Positions 21,057-33,250 of a stretch of DNA of 64,000 bases are shown one piece after another. Positions within the stretch are counted from its first letter, which is position 1, and the number at the start of each line of letters is the position of its first letter. A program made the position numbers and the translations under genes. This stretch comes from Eutypella sp. D-1 (lineage: Eukaryota; Ascomycota; Sordariomycetes; Xylariales; Diatrypaceae), in assembly GCA_023313575.1 (NCBI GenBank), contig JAJTTP010000005.1, positions 806,001 through 870,000 of the forward strand. The letters run 5' to 3'. The notes beneath the pieces are model-generated. The model was not told where the DNA came from. It did no database searches and saw only the letters and a list, made by a program, of their open reading frames with translations.

Positions 21057-23125
21057 TGTGCGTTCGTGAGTGAAAGATAATGGATACTGATAAATCGTGT
21101 GGTCGGCGTGATCCGAGGTCTAATATTGTACTGCCTCGTGCAGCTCGTCAAGTTCTAGCGATCAATGAATTGATGTATCGCAAGCGAACCGAGGCATAAA
21201 TATGGGCAATTAGACGAGAATACAATATCAAGAGGTAGTATGAGCTCACAAGGCCATGTGCAAGGTACCAAAGTAACCTTAAGTATGAGCATGAAGAAGA
21301 GTGATCATCACATTGCCACAGGATCGACCGATCTAGATCAATGCTGCTGGTCGTCCTTGGGGGCGATCTTCTACGTAGGGTAGCTACATCAACACAGTGC
21401 AGAATAGGTGCTTTAGGAGGCGTTTCTCTTAGGTTTCAGGGTTTTTAGGTGACTTACCTACATTACTTATAACATCCAAAGTTAGAATCTCGATTTGACA
21501 GGCGACTTAGATGGCCCCCACTCCTAGAGCAAGGCAGCCCAAGCAGGATGAGCGTCTGTGATATTCCACTGTGCATCAATATACTATCAGCAAATTTATC
21601 GATTCCTATGTGGTGCTTTGAAGACATTTCCAGCTTTCCCTGATATTATCAACATTTCGCAAGAAAGCTATTGGACTGGTCCTTCTGCTGATCTTGAAAG
21701 TCCATTACGTAGCATTCCATGGATAGATAGAAGGATTTAGGTAGGGGACTTTGGGGGTCACGCGCCAAGCCCGGTGCGCATTCGTACTTGGTAATTACAC
21801 CAAGCCGGCATATTTTCACCAGCGGAACTCAAGAATATAGAAAGTGAATGATCTAGGCCGCACTGCTCCTCGAGTGAGCTGACAACTATCAGTTAAACTA
21901 TTGCAAATGGGCTACAAGTAGCGTCTTCACTACTTCGTGGCATCTCAGCCAAATGCAACTAACATGTCACTCTACAAATTCGCGATGGTCCGGCCTGGAA
22001 CCCCAAAATTGGTATAGTCCAACATGCTGTGTCATGTATCTTTATGCACGTGCTACGAATTATATACAGTGGACTGATAAGACGACCGCTGGCAGCTGCA
22101 GTGGTATAGGTAGCTGGGCACATTGTATAGAATAATGCTTCAGCCGTTAAGGCCCCCCCGTGATAGTTGCAAAGCACGGTCAATCATGAAATTCAGGTTC
22201 GTTTACGCACATTTTCATATTTGGCATTGAAATTGTCTCTGATGGGTTTCCTTCCATATTCACCATTGCTGTCTTCCCCGAATTTTACAGCTATTCGTAA
22301 TCAACATAACTTTAAAAGACCCGATGTGTTCAAATTAGGAGGCGTCTTTGGAAGCTTCTGTTGCTTCGATCTGACCTAGGTGGTTAACACGGTGCCTATT
22401 TTTACGGAAATAGGTAGTAGGACCACGTTTGTGTTCTTGGCAGTTACGCTATATATAGCAGATTGGCTAAATAAGACCTTTTGTGTCGTTGCGTCAAGGT
22501 CAACGGCGACATTTGCCAAACCTAACGCCACGATGGGTAAATTTAATGTAGGGGTTTTTTTTCTTCTTCTCACGTTCCTAATAAAAGAAACCCGTTTTAT
22601 TTATAAGGCGCACAGATATACCATAATAATTATTATGACGAGCTTAGCGGATAAAAACACAATGTTTTTCGCATTTGCAACTCCCAACTCCTAAGTAATT
22701 ATATGCAGGTCAGAGCCAATCAAACAGAAGAAAATATTGGAGTAGACTTGCTACATGCCCCCACATTCAACACCCCCTTTTAGCCGCCAAGAAACCATCC
22801 GACCCCTATCCTACCCTTGTCTTGTTTAACCCAGAACCGTTTTCTGCCATCTGCTCTCAGCCGTTTCTAGACTGTGCCAAGATGATGGAACATCAACCCC
22901 CCACGATCATACCCGCCGCAACTAGAGCTCTAGGCCAATAATTCGCTCGCCAAGCCTCAACAGGCGCGCCTAGGTCACATTCTGTCCCCGCGTTCCTTCA
23001 ATCCCGCGATATGCATGTGATAGTAGCAGTGCTGCGATGACGCGACTTGCTGGTAATCTGGCAGAATGTCTTACAGAGAGAGTGTGTGCTGAAGATGTCG
23101 GGAGGAGAGCTGGGGAAAACATGTC
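21057..23125. other. intergenic, 2.07 kb
   Basis: It contains the promoter of the zinc-cluster gene on its left side. A 104-codon plus-strand frame (22380-22694) overlaps an opposite open frame of 65 codons; neither has a recognisable family pattern. No repeats with clear ends were seen. Confidence 0.5.
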
Positions 23126-24535
23126 TCAAGAGTGGATCGTGGCCGTGGGTGGCACCACGTTGCCGGTAAAGACCTGGAGCGGGCGCCACAACATGGGACT
23201 TTGTTGCATGGCCTCCCTCCAATGGGCCAGAGCACCGGGAGTCCGAGTGACGCATGTCAGCGCGATAATAATGTCTGTCTCGAAGCCGAGAGCAGTGTAG
23301 AGGAAGCAGCCATAGAGGTCGGCATTGGCCTTCAGGTTGCGCGAGGTGAAGTAGGGGTCCTCGTTAGCTACGCGGTCAATCTCGAGGGCAACGCGCAGCA
23401 GCGGGTTCTTGTCGACGAGGTGCTTCTTCTCGGCGATCATCGCTCGGAGGAACTTGGTGCGCGGATCTACCGTCTTGTAGATTCGGTGCCCGTACCCGAA
23501 TAACCGTTGCTTCTTCGCTTTGACGTCTGATATCAAGTTCTGCACGTTCTCCGGCTTCCCTACCTCCTCGAACCCCTTGTACGCGAGATCTATGGCGCCG
23601 CCGTGAAGTGGGCCGTATGCTGACACGAGGCCCGACACGATTGAGGAAATGGGGTCCGTCAACGTCGAGGCCGCGTGCAACACTGCCGCCGTCGAGTTGG
23701 TCATCTCATGATCTATGTATAGGATCCAAAACTTCTCGAAGCATGCTTCGACCTCTGGGTCCGGCTTTCCGTCTTTGGTCACTCCCATCATTAGGAGAAT
23801 ATTTCCAATAAAAGACCCCTCGGGGTCCGCCGGCACGAGTTCGCGCCCGCGCTTGTGGCAGTAGGTGATGGCGACTACGGCGGCCAATGCAGAGAGAGTA
23901 CGAATGATGGCACCGTCCACCTCCTTCATATTGCCCAGGTAAAAAGGGCGGCCCTGATGGTGGGTAGCTTCGGTCCCGGGGTCGATGCCGGCATACGCTG
24001 ATAGGCCAGCCAAGATCATTGGAAAAGTCAGGGAGTCCTTTGGGAAAGCTTGAATGACGTCTATAACACACTGTGGGGGCTGCATGCCTTTGGCCAAGGC
24101 ACGACGGAAGTTTAACTTCTCTGACGGCGAGGGTAGATTGCCGAACATGACCAGGTGGGCAACTTCCTCAAAAGTATTATTATGGTAAAGATGGTCGATG
24201 GAATAGTTTCGATACTGGATATAGCCGCGATTTCCGTCGATGAAGGTGATCTTAGACTCCATGCATGCTGTGTTCAGATAGCCCCTGTCAAATATCTTAA
24301 GGCCAGACTCAATCTGCTCGGCGGGATTTGCACCGAGGCCGGCGGCCGTAATGCGCCGAAAGTCAGTCGCCTTAACGGTATTGCGGTGGATCGGGATGGT
24401 GTATTGCCTCCCTGTGCGGTTGTCCACGACTGTGAGGGAACCATTCGCGTCTCCAAGCGAAGTTTGGCCTAAGACCTTCGCTAGAATATGTACCATATAG
24501 GTAGGTGAGAGTAGCTGAGACCATGAGCTCGCCAT
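23126..24535 (-). CDS. citrate synthase-family enzyme (non-mitochondrial type)
   Basis: A single exon of 469 aa. The conserved sites are H276 (YIDHEMTNST), H311 (YGPLHGGAID), H350 (GYGHRIYK) and D406 (KANADLYG); the two catalytic His and the Asp fit citrate synthase. RTPGALAHWRE closes the active-site region. The N-terminus lacks an obvious mitochondrial presequence, and the C-terminus (PTATIHS) is no peroxisomal tag. The active-site wording differs from the housekeeping mitochondrial enzyme, where the His sits in ADHE/HNAST-like surroundings. Such divergent fungal copies are often 2-methylcitrate or alkylcitrate synthases, some in biosynthetic clusters. The reaction (acyl-CoA plus oxaloacetate) is inferred, and the acyl donor is unknown. 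Confidence 0.88.
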   Translation of the reverse strand: MASSWSQLLSPTYMVHILAKVLGQTSLGDANGSLTVVDNRTGRQYTIPIHRNTVKATDFRRITAAGLGANPAEQIESGLKIFDRGYLNTACMESKITFIDGNRGYIQYRNYSIDHLYHNNTFEEVAHLVMFGNLPSPSEKLNFRRALAKGMQPPQCVIDVIQAFPKDSLTFPMILAGLSAYAGIDPGTEATHHQGRPFYLGNMKEVDGAIIRTLSALAAVVAITYCHKRGRELVPADPEGSFIGNILLMMGVTKDGKPDPEVEACFEKFWILYIDHEMTNSTAAVLHAASTLTDPISSIVSGLVSAYGPLHGGAIDLAYKGFEEVGKPENVQNLISDVKAKKQRLFGYGHRIYKTVDPRTKFLRAMIAEKKHLVDKNPLLRVALEIDRVANEDPYFTSRNLKANADLYGCFLYTALGFETDIIIALTCVTRTPGALAHWREAMQQSPMLWRPLQVFTGNVVPPTATIHS

Positions 24536-27500
24536 TCTATCTGGATTGCGACTCTACTTCCAAGTGTCCTGTTTCGTCGAAGCGTGATGAGAAAGATATG
24601 ATGAGATTTTTGTTGTTGGATATGAACGCAGTTATGAGAGACTTGAGAGATGAGTGAACAATTATGACTGGGTTATATAACTGCATTAATACGTCAAGTG
24701 TGAAGAATAATTTTGACTTTGGCCAGATCCTGTCCGGCTATACAGGCACCGATACGGACAGTCGTAACGATCCTGAAATCCTTCAAGTACTATCACCAAC
24801 ACTTGTTCTCCGAGGCTCAGATTTTCAGATACTTAATTATATTCCGCTCCCTTGCATGGTAACCGACTGTAGCCCTACTATGTTCGAGATCCGGGGGAGA
24901 CAGCTGCGGCAAGAAATACCCACTCTGATAGGTCCACGATCACGAAAGATCCGACCCTGGATTGGGTCCTTGAAGATCTAGAGGTAGGATTGACAGCACT
25001 CCGTAGAGACCGCCTTATAAGCTGTCGCCATTTTCAGTGCCCAGTCAGATGGCATAAGTCTACAGTAGACACGAATCCCGATGATTCAATAAGACTGTAG
25101 CCAACGAGTCACCGTAAACGATCACAGTAGAGGACCATAGGTAGATCTGTAGAGGCTTCTGATTACTCACGGCGCAACAAGCACGCATTTACACGTCATG
25201 ATTCTTCTTGTATATGTCACAGCGGTGAGTATATCGACCTTCTCAATCTTGTTAAGGTGCCCTGTGAACTCGGATGTGATGATTACCCATTTGAATTATG
25301 CGCATCAGCTGAGTATGGCCGAGTAGGGTCGAGAATCATTACACGATAATCGTGAAATAGAGAACTACATCAGAGCATTATCTCCACGGCGAATCAGATT
25401 CGATTTCTACCGGGCCGGGATACCTGAGCCGGACATCCCGGACAAATGTAGATGCGACGTTGTTGATCCTTTGATCCGTATTCAGCTACTGGCCGTGACG
25501 GATACGCCGTCTTATCGCGTTGAGATTTTCTTGTCGTTTTCGTGGTCGGCCCTGATAAATGACCCATCCTCGTCGCGAACCGACCACGCTGTGTGTGTGT
25601 GCCTGCAATCCTAGAATCCTGTGATGGCCGAGAGCTTTGCCCCTGTATTGCCGGCATGCAAGCATGTTGCAGTGTGGTACGCAGCCGAGGTCGAGACCCC
25701 CCCTCCAGTGTCGCATCCCCACCTCCTCATTTATGCAGATAACATGGCATTCAGAAACGCGGTGCCGCATCGCACGAAAGATTTATCTCGCGCATTGCTC
25801 TGTCACTACCCACCCGCCCAGTTATAGCTGCAGAAAAGCCCTGCGAACATCCGCCTGGGCGGATTATGCTCTTGTTCCCTAACTTCCCCCTCTCTCTTTA
25901 TGAGAACCTGGCAAATGAGCCCGTCGAGTTACCCAGTCTCTACAGTTATGATACCTGCATGGAAGAATATCAGTAACAAGCAACTAGAGAGCAGTCTATG
26001 GCCACCACGGACTTATCGCTGATCCAAGGACGCGATCACTACGTCTCACTTCAATCTGCCTCCCCTAACCCCAAGATAGGGGTCGTGTCACCATTTAAAC
26101 ACCGCATTAAGTGAGAATCCGCGATAAAACTTCATTTCCGTACATTCATACTGCACAGGTAGGGCATGTATGGAGTAGCGACACGTGGATTCGGTCCCCG
26201 TGGGCGCATGACACGAGCTATTCAGCGATTCCCCGAGAGCAAATGAGCATACACAGAACGAAAAGGCCACAAGAGCTTAACTCACGTAGCTAGGCATGTT
26301 GGAGTTTCAGAAGCAGAGATGGAACGACAGTGTCGTGAGCTCTATATGACAAGCCGGATATATATCTACACACGGGTGATGTCTAGGTCTAGGTCTTGGT
26401 CTAGGCCCGACTTGACTTGACTCGACCCCTCCTCGTCCATCCTACCTGTCTGCCTACCTACCAATGCCACTTTCTTTTCCTTTTCAAGAAAAACCCAAAC
26501 AAGATCGCGTTTATGAACAGACGGTACGCCACAACGGCACGAAACCCTGCCCTATGTACCCCCCTTACCTCTCGCCCCCCCCTCTCTTCTACCTTCCCCA
26601 GCCCAGCCACGTCTTTTCGAATGCTATATGTGTATGCTATGCGATATGAGGCGATGATGTAGTAAGGTGGATATAGACAAGAAAGAATGACAACACCAAC
26701 ACCAACAGGCAGACACGTCGAAAGGAAAACCAAGAACAAAAAACTTGAACGATGGGCCCGTGGTACCCGAAACTCACTACCATCGCCCCTTCTCTTTTCT
26801 GCCCCTTTCTCTTTTATATGAGTTTGGTGGTGGGTGGTGGTAGAGACCAATAAACATTACCAAAAGCCCTCCTCCTCTTCTCCCTAGAAGGGTATGTAAA
26901 AAAGAGAAGAAAAAAAAACAAGAAACAACAAAGGGAATTATGCGAATGCAAGTCGTACCGTGCCATACCGTGCCGTACTTGAGCATGCTATGCGATGCCC
27001 TATCACGCCCCCCCCCCCCCAACCGTCTACGTTTCTTTTCCCCCATGGACTCATCCAACCATCCGTCAGTCGTCTTCTCTTGTATCCGTTTCCGTTTTCA
27101 TTTTCCTCTTCCATTTCCATGCCCGTTTTTTTCATTTCCGTTTCCCTGCCCTTCCCTAGCAGCTTTGGTTATCGATATTGCTGCCCCCTCCTCCCCTCCT
27201 CCCACACAGAGGTAGTGCGATCAGGGCGCGACCGTCTCGTCTTCGTCCGTATGATTTTCATTTCTATCGTTTCATTTCCCATCACTTTTCGTATCGAAAA
27301 ACCGTCCAAAAAATAAAATAAAATAAAAACATCCATGCTCCCTTTTCGTTGGTTCATTCGTGAAGGCCCATCAATCCATGATCGGATCCAGAGCTTGGGG
27401 TGCAAGGGCGTGCCGGTGTCCGCCAAACCAATTAAATCCTCCGGCACCGCCCTTTATTCGTTCCATTCGTTTGTTTATGATTTCTGTCGAGTGAGGGTGG

Positions 27501-27832
27501 CTAATGGCTTGTGTCATAACACAGCCAGTATATTATAGTATAGTCACGTTGAGTGTCAGGGGGATTAGCTGTATATCTCAAGGTGGAGGGAGTCAAGGTT
27601 GTGACTCGTAGAAATGACTCGGCATATAAATGATGCCTGGTCAATTATGGCGCCGACAGGGCGCCTAGTAAAGCTCATCAGAGGCGTAGCGTTGAAAAGC
27701 CTGCATTGTGACTCTGTGCAGGCTCCAATACCGGTGACAGCCTGCATTTGACGCATGACGGCACTAGCATGAGTGATATTGGTTATTCCATAACGCGCAC
27801 AGCCACGGGCGAGTTTCACCGCCCCAACTCGC
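24536..27832. other. intergenic, 3.3 kb, low-complexity towards the right
   Basis: No gene is supported. The left end is the promoter of the citrate-synthase-family gene. From about 26390 the sequence becomes pyrimidine-rich, with a GTCTAG-type repeat (26381-26405), C-runs (27008-27021), AAATA repeats (27310-27327) and several open frames on both strands that follow only from this composition. The right end, 27565-27832, is the likely 3' untranslated region of the sepH-type gene. Confidence 0.55.
24673..24680 (-). promoter_or_regulatory. TATA-like box of the citrate synthase-family gene
   Basis: The palindromic TTATATAA lies about 140 bp upstream of the ATG at 24535. It is a sequence match only. 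Confidence 0.4.
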
Positions 27833-30800
27833 TTACTTCCGACTGCTTCCGTTGCTGTTGCCGAAACCAGCATCACTACTAGGGGCGCGGCTCCTACGGC
27901 GTTCCCTCTGCGGCGTCTGCTGCGGCTGCAGCTGCTGCTTGGACGCGCCGACGGACCTCCTGAACTCGCTGGTGCCGGCACCGCCAAGATCCTGGACAGG
28001 CGATCCAAGCTGACCATGGCTTGATGCGCTGTGCAGGCTTTGGACGGACGGGCGTCTTTCGGGCGTGATAGCGCTGGGGGAGGCGGCGGCAAAATTCTCT
28101 TTATTCGACGACAGCAGGCTCTCGCTACTACGGATCGCCAGCCCGCCGAGGTTAGGCCGCGAGCCGCGCGACAGGCGGATTTTACCACTCGAACCCCTAC
28201 TTCCGTTGCCGTTACCGTTCGCAGCCTGTTGTTTCTGCGCCGATTGCTGCTGGGCCTGGATGTCGGTACTCGAGCGCCGCAAAATACCCGAGCTACTAAC
28301 CGGTATGCCAGAGGATCCCGGTCCCACATCGTCTCTGCTACCTCGGCGGTATAGAGCACCATCTTTGCTTTGAGGGCGGTAGGGTAGACCCCCGGGGCCG
28401 CCGATACTATCGCGGCGCTCGTGGACTTGTGCCCTCGCTATGGCGGCGGAGGAGCGTCGTGGGCTTTGGCTTGACGCTACTTCAATGAAGGCAGCAGACG
28501 CGGACGTCGCTGCTAGGAGGGAAGGACGCGAGGACGATGCTGACGTTGGTGTCATCGGTGTCGAGGCTGAATGTTGGAGGGAGGGTGGTGTGTATATGCG
28601 CCTGGAACTTGATTGGGAGCGGCTGGAACTAGTCGATGCAGTCGACGATAGCGACGGGATCCCGTTGTCGGGGCTGCTCACGATATGAGACCTCACAAGC
28701 TCGGATGCTAGGTTGCGCACGAGAACCGCCGAGTCTTTCTCGGCCAGGGTTCGGATACCATTTAGGAGAGCTTCTAAACGTGTGTCTCTCGGACTGCTGA
28801 AGTAGTCGGCTTCCCGCGCATCTAGGATGTTTCGGACGAGCCGAAGGAGGTTTAGCTGAACTACAGTCTTCTTGTGGGTGAGCTTCTGTGTAATGCCGGC
28901 GTACATCTCCGGTCTAGCCAGTGATGCCGCAAGGGACGGCGAAAGCCGGACAACCTTGAGAAGCGGCTCTAATAAGTTAGGGTCAAAGGCAGTAACCTTC
29001 GGGGTGTTGAAACAGGAAATTATCGCATCCGTAAAGTTAGCATGCAGTAAGTATCGCTCTACCTTGGCCGTCTCCTCTTGCAGCCTGCACAAAGCCAGTT
29101 AGCAGATGCTTCGTCTCGGGATATTGGAACGCAGCAAGCTCTTACCAGACGAATATGGCGTCCATGGCAGTGACTTGCCAATACTGATCCGCCAGAAGCG
29201 ACACGTAGAAGTCCAGGCCTTCGTTCTGCCACAAATATCTGCGACCCTTGCTGCCTGAGTGAGCCATGTCGCAAAGTATGGGCAGAGCGAACTCCTTCGG
29301 TGGCCGGTCGGTCTTCATGATCTTCATGAGGAGTGGGATGATGCCGTTGACCGCCGCATACTCCTGGCGATCTTTGCTCAGCCGGCAAAGGTTAAACATC
29401 GTGTTAAGTACTTGGTTAGAGATCTCTCGAAAATGGGGGTGGCCTTTCTCCATGCTTGCGGTAAGCAGCTCGATCAAAAAGTCGATTGCGTCCGCGGAGT
29501 GGAGCGCTTCGAGGGTCGTCGTGAGCATCGATAAGTTCTTGATGAACTTCAACATCGTGATTTGATGCAACGGCGTCATCCGCCGAAGAGCTTTCAGTAC
29601 ACCTAATCGACTAGAGTTAGCTTGGTCCGGGCAGGGGAAGCTTTGTCCAACTCACTCTTCAAGACCTGACGGTCAGCGACCATTTCCTTAACATAGTTCT
29701 CAGCTTGCGAGAAGAGGTAAAAGATATTGACGATGCGCCCCTCGATCAGCTGTGTCAGCTCATCCTCCGTATCCTCGTCAAGAACCCTGTGCAATACCAG
29801 CGCCAGGGGATCGAGGATCTTGCTCCGCGAGAATATGCGACAGAAGTCGTTCTTCGGAGTCGGGCCCTGCGGGTGAGGTGTGTTAATGGAGGTGCTACCG
29901 CCAGTGGGTGAACGAGGACGACCAACCTGGAGCTCGAACACATTCCAGACACCATTCACACCAATGAGCACCAAATCTCTAGCAAAATCATAGTCCTCAT
30001 CCAGGAACTCGACCAGGACATTCAGACCGCCGGCGCTTACGAACATCTGTAGCGTCAAGGTCGAGGTCTGGTACATCTGCCTCACGAAAGCTGCGGCCTC
30101 GAGGCGGATCTCGTTGGAGTACTGCCGCGCGGCGAACTTGGTTATGATGGGAATGCCACCAACGAAGCAGAGGTTCTCCTGTAACTCGACGTCATCCAGG
30201 ATAATCTGCCAGCGGTTAGCTGTAATCCATCGACGTAGGCCCGGGCGTAACAAACCGCATTAACGACTTTGAGAAGCTGTAAGATCATAAGCTGCTTGCT
30301 CTTCACCGTGCAAGGCTCTAAAATCTCAAGAATAGGTAATAAGCCGTGCGAGCTTATGATTAAGTGCTTTACTTCCGTGTGCTCCCACAACAGGGTTAAC
30401 TACGAGCGTGGTTAGCCTGAAAACACACTTGACATGGCGACCGTGAAGGTTCACTTACTAGGTCCTCCGACAAGACGAGGAGCATATCGTCGCCTTCTGT
30501 TGTCTTGAGCGAACGGACGAGCTCCTCGACCTTTTCTGCAAGCCGGGCGTGCCGGTCGCGCGCAATGTTGGCTTCCAAGTCCATTTCGTCCCAACCCGGA
30601 TCCATAGATGCAAAGGGATCATCCTCGTCGTCCTCGTCACCGAGCCAGGAGTTGTTAGACAGCTTGGACAGTACCATAAGATTACCGTCCTCGGAGCCCC
30701 GGTCGCTCTCCTCCTTCTCGGTGACGTTGTCCCCGGTACCAAAGATATCAGAGAAATCCTCGTCTTCCTCGTCCTCTGCGAACTTCTGTATCTCAATAGA

Positions 30801-33250
30801 AGATTTCGACCTGTGCATCGGCCGGTCGGGCAGAACGGACGGCCTCGAAGCGTGCTGCCGCCGCAGGCTGTTTGTGCTGGGCGACTGCGTTGAGCGCGGG
30901 AGGCTGGTAAGATCCGAAGGATGAAACAGCTGAGGCGTATCAGGCTTTGAAACCTAGCACGTTAGTCATGCCCATACACAGATCGGCCGCAATGGCACCC
31001 ACCTTTTTGGACAGCCCCATTCTCTGGTTGAAGACGCTCTCGCTATCGTCGAAAAGGTCCGAGTAGTCCTCCACCGACTGCTCCCTATACGCTAGGTCGG
31101 GTCTCGAGGGCAACTCGAACTTGGAAGGAGGCACGGCGATCTTGGCCTGGGAGGACTTTTGTCTCTGGTGGTTACCGCCTGACCGCTTCCGCGGGGACGA
31201 GGATTTCCCAGACGATGCGGGTTTGGGCTCCGCATTCTTCTCCGCTCGCGCCTGGGCCTTATAGTTAGGTCGGATGGTCTTCTCCTGCGACTCGTCCTCG
31301 GGGATTTGCTGGAGCCTCTTCATGGTCACGAAATCTGCGTCAAAATCATTGTCCCAGTTTGCGGTAATATCCCGTGAGTTGTCGATCGACGCAAAGGCCT
31401 TCAGTCGATCAGCTGAGAGCAGACCGCCGAAGTGATCCTGGGGCTTGATGTGAGGCAGCTGCAAAGCGCTGGGTGAGATTGCCGTAGCAAAATCGTCATC
31501 CCAGTTGTCGTCGTCTAGTATTCGGTTAGTGCGATTGCCCGTTTGCAACCCTTGAAAACGCCAAATTGGCTAATTGCGCGCATTGTGGGTAACTCACCAG
31601 CCAGTTCGGGATACCTAAAATATTCAGCGGTCGGTCTCGGCTTCGCTAGGGTGAAGGGACCCTTGGCGGTCGTCGCACCACTTTGCCCCGAGCGGTCCTG
31701 CGCCGCAAACCGTGAAGTCGAATGGCCATTAGACATGAATCCGGACGTGTCGGGCCCCAACGAAGTTCTGAGATGGCCCTCCGAGGACGTGAGTGCCTTA
31801 TTCCACTGCTTAACCTCCTCCACAGCCTGGTCAAAGTCGGCGGACGCCTTGGCCACCGGGGCATCGCTCCGCCTACAACCCACGATCCAGTTGTGCTTCA
31901 GGAGCTTCTTCGCGCCAACGCGTAGATTGGGGTCCTTCTGGAAGCACTGCATCAGAAAATCACGGGCGGCCTGGAGTAATGGTCAGTTTTCTGCATTGGG
32001 CGCTGAATGTGTAGTCAGTGTAAGGTAAGGGCAAGACAGACCGATGATACGCCCTCTGGCAACGGCGGGTGGTCGTCGTTGACAATGGCGAAGAGAGCCG
32101 GCATGGCTTGCAAATGATAGTAGGGGGGCTTGCCCTGCAATAACTCGATGACAGTGCAGCCCAGACTCCAGATATCCGATGCCGGTGTGGCGCCACAGAG
32201 CTCAATAATCTCGGGCGCCATCCAGTACGGTGTTCCAACTACCTGGGCCTCCTTATCTGGCGCGGCCAGCGTGCTGGTAGATACACCAAAGTCCGCGAGC
32301 TTGACCTTCCCATCCTTGGTGGTGAGGATGTTGGCGCCCTTGATATCTCGGTGTATCACGCCCTGATCGTGTAGGTAGTGTAAGCCTTGCAGGACCTGGG
32401 TCATGTAGACCCCTACTAGGTTCTCAGGAAATTTGCCATAAGCCTTGCATATTGAATGAAGAGAGCCGTTCTCGCAGTACCTGGGGGGTGTCAGCTATCT
32501 CTCCAGAACATCATAACACAAGAGGCGAAAGAGACCACAACTAACTCTAATACGATATTTAAGCAGTCAACTGACTTGACGAAGCCTATGTATTTGACAA
32601 TGTTATCGTGCTACAAGTGATCTGAGCGTCAGCTACAGACGAACCACGGACACCAGGGACAAGGCAGGGCTCGGCAGGCTCGGCGCTCGGAACAAATAGG
32701 AGTAGTGACAGAGAGGGCTCCTCACATTCAGATTCTTTAATAGATCGATCTCGGCCTATATTCTATATTAGCGCCTTGCGATCATTTTGACAAACGCCCG
32801 GGGGGAAGAGGGCGGGGCGGGGGTCAAGGGTACCTCTATCATGCGCAGTTCGCTTTTTGGCAAGTTCACTAATTTGATCTGCTTGACAGCGACTGTCTCG
32901 CCCGTGCCCCAATGGATGGCCTTATATACAGTACCGAAGGCACCCTTGCCCAGACATTCTCCGAGGCGCTATATGGCAAGAAAGCCAGGATCGTCAGCCA
33001 CACACTTCCCTCCCTAATAAATTTATTTTCTTTCTGTGGCCGTCTCGCGGGCGGAAACTTGACCTACGTAATCTCTCAGGCCAGGGTCCTGCACCGCCTT
33101 TTCGCGTCCACTGCTATTCTTCCTCGGTGTGTTGGGTGTCCTGTCTTGCCTGGGCGCCGCCAGCGACTGCCGCCTGCCATTAGCAACCTGGTATTGGCGG
33201 TCGCTCGAGGATGATGAGCCGGGGGTATTAACCGCTGTGCCAGGCGCCAT
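27833..33250 (-). CDS. sepH: septation initiation network protein kinase, SepH/Cdc7 type
   Basis: Twelve exons close in frame to 1544 aa: 33250-33068, 32968-32834, 32755-32726, 32610-32546, 32480-32042, 31970-31598, 31514-31003, 30953-30459, 30399-30256, 30205-29656, 29602-29146 and 29084-27833. The kinase domain starts near residue 62 ([12 protein letters not shown]); [34 protein letters not shown] and [16 protein letters not shown] follow. A long acidic, disordered middle ([12 protein letters not shown]) leads into an armadillo-like half ([66 protein letters not shown]). The tail is Ser/Pro/Gln-rich. Known relatives act at spindle poles and are activated by the Spg1/Tem1 GTPase to trigger septum formation. 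The 30-nt third exon is needed to complete [13 protein letters not shown] kinase sequence. The start [11 protein letters not shown] is the first ATG in the open frame. Confidence 0.93.

Noticed and set aside
22380..22694. A 104-codon plus-strand open frame with hydrophobic stretches
   Set aside because: The opposite strand is open over much of the same DNA, there is no family pattern, and no promoter or splice partner is visible.
26458..26850. A 130-codon minus-strand open frame and several overlapping frames
   Set aside because: Produced by pyrimidine-rich low-complexity DNA; the translation is compositionally biased with no domain.
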